A program made the position numbers and the translations under genes. Below the pieces are notes generated by a model that worked only from the letters and a program-made list of their open reading frames with translations, did not search any database and had not been told where the DNA came from. A DNA stretch of 23,091 bases from Pezicula radicicola (Eukaryota > Ascomycota > Leotiomycetes > Helotiales > Dermateaceae), in contig PDUO01000132.1 in assembly GCA_003008705.1 (NCBI GenBank), forward strand, positions 21,760 through 44,850. The letters run 5' to 3'. Shown here piece after piece: positions 1-9,952 of the stretch (positions are counted from its first letter, which is position 1; each line of letters starts with the position of its first letter).

Positions 1-626
1 AGGGGGTCTAACAAATAGGAAGTACTACTTTTGTGGCCTCTTAATCCCCTGACAGGCCTCTTAAATCTTCTACGTACCCCCTACAATTTACAACAGACCA
101 AGTTTTGGCCTGTGCAACGAGGCAGAGTCCTGGCAGGCGGGGACTTCTCAAGGGTTCTAACCACTCAGAGTATACCCTCTAAAGCTCCGACCCACGGCGC
201 CCACCAAATAACCTCTATTTAGGGGGGGGGATAGTACGAGGTCCCTAGACTTTTTTGCTGCATAGTTGTGGCACGGTGGACACTACACAGCCAAGCTTTG
301 GACCAATCCTTCGGGACTCCTCTTCTTTCCATGCTTCTTTTCCCAAATCGATATAGAAGCCGCTGTCCTCATTTCCAATCGAGTGCAGATCCCTCCTATA
401 TGAGTGATATCTTACATACCCTCGTCCGAAGTATTCGTGACCCCCTGATAGATATCTCTGTACTGCTTCAAGTTTGCAAACCACTTCTCTGTCCACAAAG
501 CTAGATCGCAAATTGTTATTGATATGCCATCCTTATTGAAGTTGGCCCTTTGGCATAAGGGGTGATCTCTTGCAATTTTCGCATCTTTGAAGGTTTTCCA
601 CCCCTCCCTTACAACAAATCGCCGCA
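1..626. other. Non-coding stretch upstream of the rhodopsin-domain gene
   Basis: No convincing gene. A run of nine G sits at 222-230. Two overlapping minus-strand open frames lie at 678-412 and 511-245; they could be remnants of a coding sequence with a frame change near 460-500, but I recognise no family and the composition is ordinary. The last part must contain the promoter and leader of the gene starting at 627, whose context CGCAATGG is a reasonable fungal start context. No clear TATA box is seen. Confidence 0.4.
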
Positions 627-1981
627 ATGGATTTGGCAACAACGCCAGCGATGGCTGCTCCAGATGGAGAGACCACAAACTTTAATCCGGGCGTGACGGA
701 AATTCAAAGAAAATTCATAACTATCTACGCAGGAACTCTTGCTGCTGCCACGATAACACTGGCACTGCGTATTTGGACTCGACTGAGAATTGTTCATTCT
801 TTCTGGGCTGATGATTATGCTGCCATTGGGGCTTGGCTAATGGACATTGGTTTCTTTGTGTGCTGCATGGAATGGATGCAGTATGGATTCGGAGATCACC
901 TTTGGAATGTATCTCTCGCCCAGCTGGTCAAATATGCCGAGGTAAGTACGATCTATCTATGGCTCAATATCTGTACCTTTACTGATTGTTCTGCAGTGGG
1001 CAACACCGGTTGTTACCACATACTGTTGGGCGCCGATGCTGAGTAAATTCTCCATCTTGCTGCTTTATTATAGGATCAATCCTGGAAAATGGTTCCGATG
1101 CGCCGTGCTCTTCTTGATGTTCATGATATTCAGTTACACAATCGCGACCACATTGATCGTTGCTGTAGGTGAGCCTGATTCACTCCCTCCTTCTAGACTT
1201 TGACGTTGACAAAATCCAGGATGCAAACCAACGGACGCGTCGAAGACACAATGTATCAACAATCTTGCTCTAGCGCAAGCGATCCTAAATATTGCGAGCG
1301 ACTTTTTCGTCATCATACTTCCGCTGCCTATGATTTATAACCTGAAGATTTCAGTAGGACAGAAAGTTGCACTATCATTGATCCTAGCTGCTGGTTCTCT
1401 GTAAGTGTTTCGACCCGTACTACGAAGTGAGGGTGTTGACGGTCAATCCACAGTGTGGTTGTTGCAAGCATAGTTCGTCTGGCTATTATCCAGAACCTTC
1501 CAAACGAAACAGACACTACGTGGGTCGAAGCAGCCGTGTGTGTATGGTCGTAAGTGACAATTGAAAACTCCCAGATTAAGTTCCAGCTAACTTTGGCTCG
1601 TCCTTTAGAGCTATCGAGATCAATGTTGGCTTGATGTGCAACTGCCTTGTCGTTCTGAAGCCTTTCGTGAAACAGTATCTCGGCATGTTTATGAGTAGCT
1701 TGGGTAGCACTGGAGGTGCTGGTAGCCGCTCAAAACTCAGCAATCCTCTTTCAAATTCACATGGCTGGAGAAACGGATCCTACCAACTGGGCAGTGTAGA
1801 TGCTAGCACGGTAGTGGAAGTCAAGGGAAACAAAAATACAACATCAAAAAGTAATAAGATCTTTGTATCGAGTACCTTTACTGTAGAGCAGTCTAGCACA
1901 ACTAAAGGACTAGGGAGGGTAAGGGAAGCTGACTGTGAGAGCCAGGAAGAGATAGTAAAGAAGAACAATCTAATGGAATAA
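627..1981 (+). CDS. Fungal rhodopsin-domain (SAT4/Pth11-like) seven-helix membrane protein, complete, 5 exons
   Basis: Predicted 378 aa from exons 627-941, 997-1168, 1220-1400, 1454-1549 and 1609-1981, with GT-AG introns of 51-59 bp. Seven hydrophobic segments lie at about residues 30-50, 62-82, 106-131, 138-162, 178-205, 213-233 and 250-275. Family signs are the GFGDH motif after helix 2 (87-91), paired extracellular cysteines C164 and C174 before helix 5, the NIASDFFVIILPLPMIY stretch in helix 5 and VVVASIVRL in helix 6. The C-terminus after residue 275 is a polar, Ser/Thr-rich cytoplasmic tail without CFEM or other domain. The family is common in ascomycetes as Pth11-type candidate receptors and plasma-membrane proteins of unknown ligand; no specific role can be read here. 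It converges with the SDR gene on the minus strand, 131 bp between stops. Splice sites are inferred; the uninterrupted family pattern across all junctions makes the model likely. Confidence 0.88.
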
Positions 1982-2112
1982 GGTTGTAGTTATGTTACGA
2001 GCCTATTCTACCTCTTTTTATTATAGTGAATAGCTATTAAATAAACCACATGAAGGAATGCTATTCTTAAGGGCGGTATACATCACTATTACACCGCGAA
2101 GCCTTCACCAGC

Positions 2113-3206
2113 TTATTGCGTTTCAGTAATCCTTTTAAACTCACTCTCCGTATGTCGCCGAATCTCATCCACCATCCCCTTATCCCGCAGACTTGCCAAA
2201 AGCTTCCACACAGCAGGAGACGAACTCTCACCATCCCAACCAACAGAGTAAATACCACTCCCAGCCTGTCCAGTTGTGCCTTGCGCAACTTCAACACCCT
2301 CCCCCAGCGGTACAGCAAAGCCACGTCCACAACCGCCCTTAGCAGCTGGGAATCTTGCACTCGTTACCAGATACAGATGTCTCTCTCCGCACTCGTCTAA
2401 CGGAACACATATCCAACGTCCTAAAAGGAATATAGAGAACCTCAGAGCCACGCCCAAAATGCCCTCAGCACCACTAGACAGCTTTGTATCCACTGTTCCG
2501 GGATAATCATGCACAAAGCTCACATCTGGAGCCTTTTTTGCCACGTCTTCTAGGCTCAGAGTTATGAGAGAGGTAAGATGACCACGGAGTTTAAAAAGGG
2601 GAACGCGTAGGGCTGGGAAATCAGTGGCGTCGAGTGGGCCTTCATGTCCACCTCCGGCGACGGTTACGATGCGGCGGAGAGATTGAGCGAGCTGGATGAG
2701 AGGAAGGAGGTTGGTGATGAAGCGGTAACGAGAGTAGTAGTTCAATGCTGCTAAAAGGTGGATGTGTTCCGAGGTTTCTATGGGCAATGAAAGTGAGCCT
2801 CTTGTCATTTTCCATTGCTCTATACACTGAATGTATCCGAGAAATACATACCACTACGATCTAAGCGGTGGATACCCGCACTCAAGAATAATAAATTCAA
2901 AACCTTCTCCTTCTTCTTTATCTCCTCAGAGACCTTATCCACATTCCGAATCAAGCTGACATCTGCCTTGATAAATATATACTCGCCCGCCGCATTAATA
3001 CTCTTGCACTCAGCAGCAATACGATCTCCAGCCTCTTGCGAACGGCCTATAAAGTAAGCCCTTGGTTGACGAGAATATTTTGCGAATTTCTTGAGAGTGA
3101 TTTCACCGATGCCACTAGTGGCGCCAACAAAGACGGCAACAAGTCCTGGTGGGAGGGTGGACGAGAGGAGGGAATTGGAGGATTGAACTACGGAGAGGGA
3201 AACCAT
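2113..3206 (-). CDS. Short-chain dehydrogenase/reductase-like protein (SDR-A), complete, 2 exons
   Basis: Predicted 339 aa: exon 1 3206-2852, intron 2851-2778 (74 bp, GTATGT...CATAG), exon 2 2777-2113. The N-terminus carries a Rossmann dinucleotide-binding motif, GATSGIGE, near residues 28-35, a slight variant of TGxxxGIG. LFLSAG, around residues 105-110, corresponds to the NNAG position. YYSRYR (residues 132-137) lies in the helix before the TVAGG strand. At the place where SDRs normally have catalytic YxxxK I see FKLRGHLTSL, with no Tyr. The C-terminal part has a hydrophobic segment followed by ECGERHLYLVTS, typical of a group of fungal SDR-like proteins often found in secondary-metabolite clusters. 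It is divergently paired with the Zn2Cys6 regulator across a 468-bp promoter, so co-regulation is plausible. A close paralogue lies at 15231-16293. Substrate unknown; catalytic competence doubtful because of the atypical active site. Confidence 0.85.
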
Positions 3207-3674
3207 TGTTACTAGCAGTTGAATGATGATATAGGAACCTTTTTTTTCTCTTCGTGAATGGAGACCATGCTTGCTTGCATCTTATATAAAAGAAATGTGA
3301 GAGGTTAAGGTAACGGACGTCCCCTGCAAAACGCCGAACATGCGACCAAAATGGATAAACTGTAACATCTTGATTTATAACCCTACACATTTATTACTCC
3401 TCTACTTCTAAGATTTTGAGTCTCTGCAAGGCGTGCGAAGGAATGGTTGTACTGAGACGTAGCCACAAATTGGCCGGTCTTGAGGCACCTTCGGCTATTC
3501 TAATACTGTAGTACTGTACGACAGAAAACGCCGAACGTGCATACAAAACGCCGACTCTGTCTTACCTCGCCACTACGTACACTTCTCTTTCTATCTACCT
3601 TCTAGCCTCCTACCTAATCGTGTCCTCGTAGTGTCCTAGGTTATAAACTTTCATCATTTCTTTCCGCCCTATCC
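3207..3674. promoter_or_regulatory. Shared divergent promoter of SDR-A and the Zn2Cys6 regulator
   Basis: This 468-bp interval separates two outward-transcribed start codons. A TATATA core at 3283-3288, palindromic and therefore usable on the minus strand, is about 77 bp upstream of the SDR-A start. A pyrimidine-rich stretch (about 3583-3610) precedes the regulator, as is common in fungal leaders. Three copies of AAAACGCCGA are listed separately. No other gene is visible in the interval. Confidence 0.6.
3328..3554 (+). promoter_or_regulatory. Three direct copies of AAAACGCCGA, candidate regulator-binding sites
   Basis: Copies lie at 3328-3337, 3525-3534 and 3545-3554, all on the plus strand. 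The first two extend to a 16-bp match, AAAACGCCGAACRTGC, differing at one base. The second and third are spaced exactly 20 bp start to start. Each carries a CCG triplet, the half-site type bound by Zn2Cys6 proteins, and they sit between SDR-A and the Zn2Cys6 gene. I did not find the 10-mer upstream of the other genes in the window. Binding is inference. Confidence 0.5.
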
Positions 3675-5131
3675 ATGGATCCCCTCGCAACCCCGTCTGC
3701 ACCTGCACCTGCATCTGCGTCTGCATCTGCAACTTCGGCTTCGGCTTCGGTAGGAGTCTCATCAAAGAGCGAGACGACCAACCATCCACGCAAGACCCGC
3801 TCGGCTTGTAATCGCTGCCACACACAGAAACTCAGATGCGTGAGGAACCTCGAGGAGCCAAGTTGTGAAAGATGTCTAAAATTGCATACATCTTGCCGAT
3901 ACGGGCAGCGCGCACCTCGAGCTTCTCTCAAGCCTCCGTCATCTGCTGCCAGGCACCAGATGCCTTCTATGGTTGCAGCGTCTATTTCCATGCCAAATGC
4001 TGATTTAAATGCCACGATTATGGACGGGACTAGTAGCGAGTGGCTCCTCTCTCCAAATGTGGATGTAGATATCGCCGAAGATCAAGGTCAGTTGCGTTCA
4101 TGTTCTATATTGCCTTTTAATCTATTTAAAGTAACATGTTGCTAGTAGCCATGTATCCAGATGTTTGCTACCCTATGCAAGGGGATGATGTTTTTGATAC
4201 GCATAATATCTGGCCCGATTCGTTCTGCGAACCAGATGGTATGAATCAATACGGCCTTCCGGAGATGGATCTACTCAACCAACAACTGCATGCTATATTT
4301 CCTTCAGCAGACGCAGATGATTATCCAAGGTTTTATGACCACGATGATCTCGAAGCCTCCCCTGCGTTAGCTATCCGCAAACTAGCGGACCTCAATGTCG
4401 AGCTATACGAGTGCGCATTGAACCTCCCATCTATGCCTAAAGCAGGTGTTGATACCTCAAGAATTGCATCTTATGGACGTAGTGCGCGCAAAGAAAAACT
4501 ATTTGCTATTGATGAACTCTTTCGTCTCACTAACGAGTTCATCGACATTATCAAATCTCTCTCATTCTCTACGAGGGACAGTCTATCATCGAGAGATCAA
4601 AGCTCTCGTGTGTTGCCGGTAGTAGAAAATACGCAACAGCTATCTAACCAAAGCCAGTTCATCGTCAGAGGCGCCGGATCATCTATATCTTTCTCGCACT
4701 TAGATGAAGGAACCATGTTAATGATCATGTCTTGCCACTGCCGCCTAACAGAGACTTACCAATCGATTTTCGAGATGATACAAGCCTGCATTGAATTCTC
4801 TGCTATACCACAGATAGACAAGGGTGCCGGAATTATCCTTCCGCGGCTTCAAGTAGGATCTCATACGGCTCCGCAGGTGAAGGTGGATGCTAATACGGTG
4901 CTGGAGTCGGGAACGTCAGAGATGTATATGCTGTTAATAACAATACTTTCGGGTTCACTATGTAAAAAACTTACGGATGTGATGGGGGTTGGAGATGAAG
5001 CCGCCATGGGATCTAAATCAACTCCTCAGTGCCATATGGTGGCGACTATTAGGGAGAGGACGGGTCGTCTAGGACGAAGTATCGACGCTGCTAAGCATCT
5101 GCTACAGAGATTCTCGCCTGCGCCAATATAA
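3675..5131 (+). CDS. Zn(II)2Cys6 binuclear-cluster transcription factor (AflR-like organisation), complete, 2 exons
   Basis: Predicted 464 aa: exon 1 3675-4086, intron 4087-4148, exon 2 4149-5131. The zinc cluster is C45-x2-C48-x6-C55-x8-C64-x2-C67-x6-C74, preceded by basic RKTR (39-42). An alternative acceptor three bases upstream (exon from 4146) also keeps frame. Residues 6-30 are an Ala/Ser/Pro low-complexity run from a hexamer-like DNA repeat. Beyond the finger there is no long fungal_trans (middle homology) domain; instead a short C-terminal region with LNVELYECALNLP and a Cys/His-containing helix (IMSCHCRLTETY) resembles AflR-type regulators of metabolite clusters. The protein should act in the nucleus as a DNA-binding activator. 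It is transcribed divergently from SDR-A, which suggests SDR-A is a target. No coiled coil or other domain is evident. Whether it is specifically AflR-family is less certain than the zinc cluster itself. Confidence 0.87.
3698..3755 (+). repeat. Imperfect 6-bp/3-codon repeat coding for Ala/Ser/Pro
   Basis: Successive units of the type GCACCT, GCATCT, GCGTCT and GGCTTC run through the start of the regulator, giving the APAPASASASATSASASV segment. The repeat keeps the reading frame, so length changes by unit slippage would only alter the N-terminal linker ahead of the zinc cluster. Confidence 0.7.
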
Positions 5132-6461
5132 TGCTAATATGGGTTCCTGTGCCTATCTCCTGGGAATCAGACACATCACGTTGTCATGTACTTACTCCTC
5201 TGGTTAACCATAGAGTTGTATAAGGGGGCCGATGAATCACAGAGGGGATCTAGCAATCAGAACAACGAAGCTGTTGCGGATTGAAAGTGTGGCCCTTTCA
5301 ATGCATCATCGGTCAAGCTCTGGAAGGGAGGGCTGCTGGTTCCAGCAGTCAATCCCTGGATTTCCTGTGGCGAGGCGGTTAGAAGAATCGGGCTGGAAGC
5401 CAACGTTCTGGAACAGCACATCCGCAATTTCAAGAAGAATAATTGCGCCAAAATAATAATAGCGTGGGGAGCGACCAACTCACAAAAACCGTGATTTTGA
5501 AATAGAGGAGCAGTTACCAGAGGCATATTTGCAGCTTGTTACAGACCACCCGGTAGCATTTGATTCGTGCAGCACTCCTGTCTATCTACGTGTATTTTAA
5601 GGACTTGGACGTAGGTTTCCGTGAGAAGATAGGGTTTTATTTTAGATAGTAGTGAGTGACCGGTTGCACAAAATATATCATCTGCTAAGCATTGTTAGTT
5701 GATGCTAACAATACCTGCAAATTGGTCTCTAAGTATAGTACATTGAAGGTCATGCACCTTAGTCTAGCCTTTACCGTTCTTTTGAAATGAGTAGTAATAT
5801 CTGTGTGCTTAACTTACAATTAACTCAACAACGTGTTGTACAGACTGTATACCGCAGCAAGTGCTGGATTTGTCCTGTGGAGTAAGCATGACATTGATTT
5901 ATTACGCGAGCACAAGCGGACTTCCGCAGGATAATTAAGCCTACCTCACTGCTTCCTAAACACACAGTGCAATAAGCAGCTGCAATGGAGCCAATCAAGC
6001 GAGACCAGATCTTATGGAGTACAAGTAAAAGCACTTGTGCTACTTGCCCGCGGGAGCCGGCGAAGCACCTTGCATCTCCACTTCTCGATGTGCTTAGCAA
6101 GCTCAGCGTTCTCTCATTGAATATTCGCTAGCGAAAGCACGTCATGAAGCGGATGATAGCTGAAGTATGACTTAAGATGGATGTCCCTAGATCTGTGTTA
6201 TAGTCCCAGTCGACGGAATCCCATGGCCGGACTCTACACTTGTAGACGGCAAGTAGGCGGTATATGGACACTGTCGCCCCAAGCATCGTTCGCATACCTT
6301 CAAAAGGAGGATTATATCGAACTTTCACCACTCGCCCGCAGAAACGCCTGTTAAACCGCTTTTTCGAAAAGGTCCTTGCTATCATCCACGGCCTATTTAG
6401 CAATAACTCTGCCTGCGGAAACACTGTCGTCGCTAAGCCCCAAAATCTAGCTCACCTAGCA
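5132..6461. other. Gene-free interval between the regulator and the hAT element
   Basis: About 1.3 kb. Open frames here (for example 5232-5456, 6100-5825 and 6424-6128) overlap on opposite strands, show no family motif and are taken as chance. The only local structure seen is a perfect 8-bp inverted repeat at 5691-5698 and 5705-5712. The sequence just before 6462 is the left flank of the transposon insertion and continues at 9900. Confidence 0.45.
5691..5712. repeat. Small inverted repeat (8-bp arms, 6-bp loop)
   Basis: ATTGTTAG at 5691-5698 pairs with CTAACAAT at 5705-5712 around a TTGATG spacer. It lies about 560 bp beyond the regulator's stop codon, so it is not an obvious terminator. It is short enough to be chance. 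Confidence 0.35.
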
Positions 6462-6469
6462 CTATGGCC
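6462..6469 (+). repeat. Left 8-bp target-site duplication of the hAT element
   Basis: CTATGGCC immediately outside the left inverted repeat, identical to 9892-9899. Confidence 0.92.
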
Positions 6470-6478
6470 CAGGGTTGG

Positions 6479-6615
6479 AAATCGATCGAGCGATCGATTT
6501 GATCGATTCGATTATTCGATTCGATTTCGATTTCGATCGTATCGATCTAACCTGTCAATCGATCGATATCATATCGATCCAACCCCTAATCGATCGATTT
6601 GATCGTCGATCCGGT
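6479..6615. repeat. Left subterminal GATCGAT-motif array of the hAT element
   Basis: About 135 bp densely filled with ATCGATCGA and TTCGAT variants in both orientations, since the motif is palindromic. hAT transposases of other organisms bind short repeated subterminal motifs, so these are candidate transposase-binding sites. Open reading frames through this stretch (Asp/Ile/Arg-rich) are artefacts of the repeat. Confidence 0.8.
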
Positions 6616-7016
6616 GGATCCTATGTAAAGCAAGATTGTAACGGGCCGAACCATCTGCCTAGGCTACGGCCTGCGGTAGATCCCAACGCACAAGCATGTC
6701 TGATAAACACCCCAATAGCATCCGTTAGGCAGCCACCGGCGCCTACCGCCAATATAGGCAGAAGAATCACAGCCAGGAACGATATGACTCAAGGAAAAAG
6801 AGCTAAAAGGATAAATGCAGCGTGATGGAGAACTCTCTGTTGGGCTCTTCATCGAGTCCTGTACTCAAATGCCTTGTTTGGACGCTGTCGCTTGCAGCAA
6901 CAGATATAGACTCCTGTTCAGACCCTCACAGAAATCAGGTCGGATCTAACCTCTTTGGCCCCGTAGCCTTCGATTTTGACCTCCTTGTGCTGTTTCTCAG
7001 TATCTTCTCTATCACA

Positions 7017-9743
7017 ATGTCCTTGTTCGAGGAAGAGATCGAGATGGTCTCCTCGCCACCGCTACTTTCAGAGCCATCAATCCTTTCAAATCCAACGTCA
7101 TGCCCTCCCAGCGGCTTTCCAGATTATGAAGCCTGGACTACTGAGAAATTCGAGTGTTTTCCTGGCTTCACTATATTTCACGACGCTTCACGAGAGCGGA
7201 CTTGGTGGTGGTAATTCGGATTTAGGATGAAAGACAACAGGCCACGGCCTCCCAAGGTCGTATGGATCTGCGAGAGATGTTTCCTCCGCGACAAGCTTAA
7301 GACTACTAACTACGTCTTCATTGCTTCAACTGCAGGAAGTATTGCCCGGCATTTGAAGAAAGAGTACAAGATCTTGGTTTGAAATCTCTCTCCATATCTT
7401 GAGCTAATGCCAGCTAACTTGTCAGCCACCTCATAAAGGACCTGCAGATCCAGTTGTCCCGGGCAGTGGAAGTATACAACAGAACATCCTTGACATACTT
7501 CACGCCGATCCAACGAACCCTCGAGATCAAGCCCTACTCGGTAATCTGCATAGTTTATTCGATCCGAAGATGAACCAACTACTCCTACTTGATTGGCTTA
7601 TATACCATAACCTTCCTTTCAACCTCGTCAATTCTGAGCGTTTTAGATAGCTCCTTCTGTACAACAATCCGTCTCTCCAGGAAGGGTAGGTACCAACCAG
7701 CAAGACGCTTATTAATCTACTAACAAGCGAGTACAAACGCGCTCTTGGTCTGCTTTACAATCTACTTCAAATAGTGAGAAATATGATCCATTTTACTTTC
7801 GACGGCTGGACTTCCCGGTAAAATATATCATTCCTCGGTATTAACGCCCGTTTTATCGATCGAGATTGGAAACAATGGAGGATCCTTTTGGCCTTGCCTG
7901 CCCTCAGGAAACGTCATACTGGAGAAGCGCTTGTAGATGAAGTGGTAGATACAATCTGCGCGTTTAGGCTTCAAGAGAAGTATAAATTCATGTCCAATCT
8001 TTAAGATTTTGGTTAATAAGCAACTAACAATTGTAGCTCTTTCTTTGTAGATCCGGGTACTACACGCTTGATAACGCTACAAATAACGATACAGCTATGG
8101 AAGCCCTTACCGTTGAATTCGATTTCGATAAACAAGAGCGCTGTATTCGCTGTACTCCTCATTTCCTTAATCTAACGGTCCAAGCCATGATGTACGGCAG
8201 CAAAAAGGATAATTTCAACGAGCTACTTGCTCACTGGGGCGATAAGGACTTCATGGACGAAGAAGATAAGCAGCGCCAGCTGTCTAACGCTATTAACGAG
8301 CTGTAAAGCGACGAAGATTTCGGTGCGCTTGGCGTTGACGAAGCACTGGAACTCGAGACAACCCCGGAAGAGAGTCAGGATCAATACCCAGTCCCTGAGG
8401 TTATTAACACTGAAGAGATAGATAAGTACCGTAAATTTGGGCCGTTTAGCAAGCTACACAATATTGGCGTTACTCTTCGAACAAGCAGTCAATTCCTTGA
8501 GGCTTTTTATGAAGCTCAATGGCAAACTGCTCCAACTGAGCCTGTTCTTACGTGGGTTCAGAATGTCTGTACTCGCTGGCAATCCGACGAGGCCATGGCC
8601 TCACGTACTCTACTGAAACATACGGCTATAAACAGGATGTTTTCTGTTATCGAGGAACACTGGGTCAGCCAAGGTAGTAAAGAACAAGACAAACCGCCAA
8701 TTTTGAAAGAACAACTCTCCCTTGACGAATGGAAGGTTGTTACTGCTTTTCAGAAGATCCTTCAGTCTTTCAAGGTCGCCTTAAAGTAACTACAAGGCGA
8801 GGGTATCACTGGCAAAAGCTTAACTTCAGGAGGATTCGATGAATATTTCCCTGTCGTTGAGATACTCCTTGACCACCTTGAGCTGGCCGTTCAAGGAGTT
8901 ATAATCGAAGAGAACAATGACCAAGTTATAGAAGAGATTCACCTTTTCAATGATATAGATAAAAAGACCCGCAGGCTCCTGAAGATTTATATCAAGCTTG
9001 GATAGAAGAAACTGAACGATTATTATAGCAAGCTGACCTCAACTGCTTATGTAGCAGTAGTTGTATTTCATCCCTGCAAGAAATGGCGAGCTCTAGAACG
9101 GCTTTGGAACCAACTCCCTTCTCGTCAGACCTCGGAATGGAAAAGAACTTATGGGATAAGTTTAACGACAATCTAGGAAGAGAGGTATAAGAGCATGGCT
9201 CTTGAGGATACATCTAATGGTATTTCAGCAACTGGAAATGGTGGCTTGGATTATATTGAGCGCCGGCTTGCGTTTAGTCGGTCAATGACTTATCCCGAGC
9301 CTAATCCCGAGCCTCGAATATTGCAAGATCGACGAACGAAGCAGCCAACGCTCTTGTAAGCGCAAGATAAGCTCGATCAGTATCTATCAGAGCCGCCAGT
9401 TGATAATATCTCATATAAAGCTGACCCAATTACCTAGTAGAGAGACACTGGAGTTGTATGCTTTCCAAGGCTGTCTTACATGGCTGTTGATTTTCTTACA
9501 ATAGCTTCGTCTTCAGCAGAAACGGAGAGGGATTTCAGTAGTTGTAGGAGGATGATAACACCATTCAGATCATGCCTACGGCGTCATATTGTGGTAATGG
9601 CTCAATGCCTTCGGTCCTGGAGCAAAGCTGGGATTTATCAACCATCCCTTCCTCTTGGTCTCCTTGAAGGAGACAATTGGAGGCAAGTACTTCGACTAAT
9701 AGGCAAAATCTCGTTAGATAGGGACAATGAGGACTATCGTTGA
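7017..9743 (+). pseudogene. hAT transposase, disrupted by eleven in-frame stops
   Basis: The likely original start is ATG 7017 (MSLFEEE...). A BED-like zinc finger begins with CERC (about 7269-7280) and its expected H-x4-H end reads HLKKEY, so the last ligand is Tyr. A probable 49-bp intron is 7377-7425 and another lies between about 7990 and 8050. Core motifs include [11 protein letters not shown], the [10 protein letters not shown] stretch and LDNATNNDT; the C-terminus has the hAT dimerisation signature ASSSAETERDFSS. Premature stops sit at 7212, 7648, 7687, 7819, 8304, 8787, 9003, 9174, 9357, 9435 and 9438. All are TAA or TAG, and several stand where relatives have Trp or Gln (for example the tandem pair at 9435-9440, where WW is usual). 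From 8055 to 9743 the frame is never shifted. This is damage by C-to-T/G-to-A transitions, as RIP produces, not by indels. The natural end is TGA at 9741-9743. Confidence 0.9.
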
Positions 9744-9747
9744 TAGA

Positions 9748-9885
9748 CATAATCGATTTGATCGATTCAATCGTCGATCGATTCGATTCCAAGCTCTGAT
9801 CGATCGACATCGATCGATTGAAGGCGACAATCGATATAAATCGATCGATCAGGGCTTGAAAATCGATCGAATCGATCGATTTCCA
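9748..9885. repeat. Right subterminal GATCGAT-motif array of the hAT element
   Basis: Mirror of the left array: GATCGATT, GATCGACATCGATCGATT and related motifs fill the last 140 bp before the inverted repeat. It starts just after the transposase stop codon at 9741-9743. Confidence 0.8.
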
Positions 9886-9891
9886 ACCCTG

Positions 9892-9899
9892 CTATGGCC
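9892..9899 (+). repeat. Right 8-bp target-site duplication of the hAT element
   Basis: CTATGGCC immediately outside the right inverted repeat, identical to 6462-6469. The absence of mismatches suggests a fairly recent insertion or simply too few bases to have diverged. Confidence 0.92.
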
Positions 9900-9952
9900 G
9901 ACCAGAAGGAGCTGTCCCGGCTTTTGAGAGCTATCCGACTACTAAGCTCGCT

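Larger units (their letters stand above)
6470..9891 (+). mobile_element. hAT-family DNA transposon, full length but with a broken transposase
   Basis: The element is 3422 bp. Its ends are perfect 20-bp terminal inverted repeats beginning CAGGGTTGGAAATCGATCGA (6470-6489, and inverted at 9872-9891). They are flanked by an identical 8-bp target duplication, CTATGGCC, at 6462-6469 and 9892-9899. An 8-bp duplication with CAGxG-type ends is the hallmark of hAT elements. Both ends are packed with GATCGAT-type subterminal motifs. Inside is one transposase gene (7017-9743) with a BED-like zinc finger, a core containing FDGWTSR and LDNATNNDT, and a C-terminal dimerisation region, interrupted by eleven in-frame stops. 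The intact ends and duplication show that the insertion is structurally complete and not rearranged. It lies between the Zn2Cys6 gene and the DUF3237-like gene. Autonomy is lost; mobilisation in trans cannot be excluded because the ends are intact. Confidence 0.93.

Noticed and set aside
6264..6825. Open frames rich in Asp/Ile/Arg/Ser across the GATCGAT arrays
   Set aside because: They are translations of palindromic subterminal repeats of the hAT element; composition follows the repeat period, no domain is present, and the frame runs across the transposon boundary.
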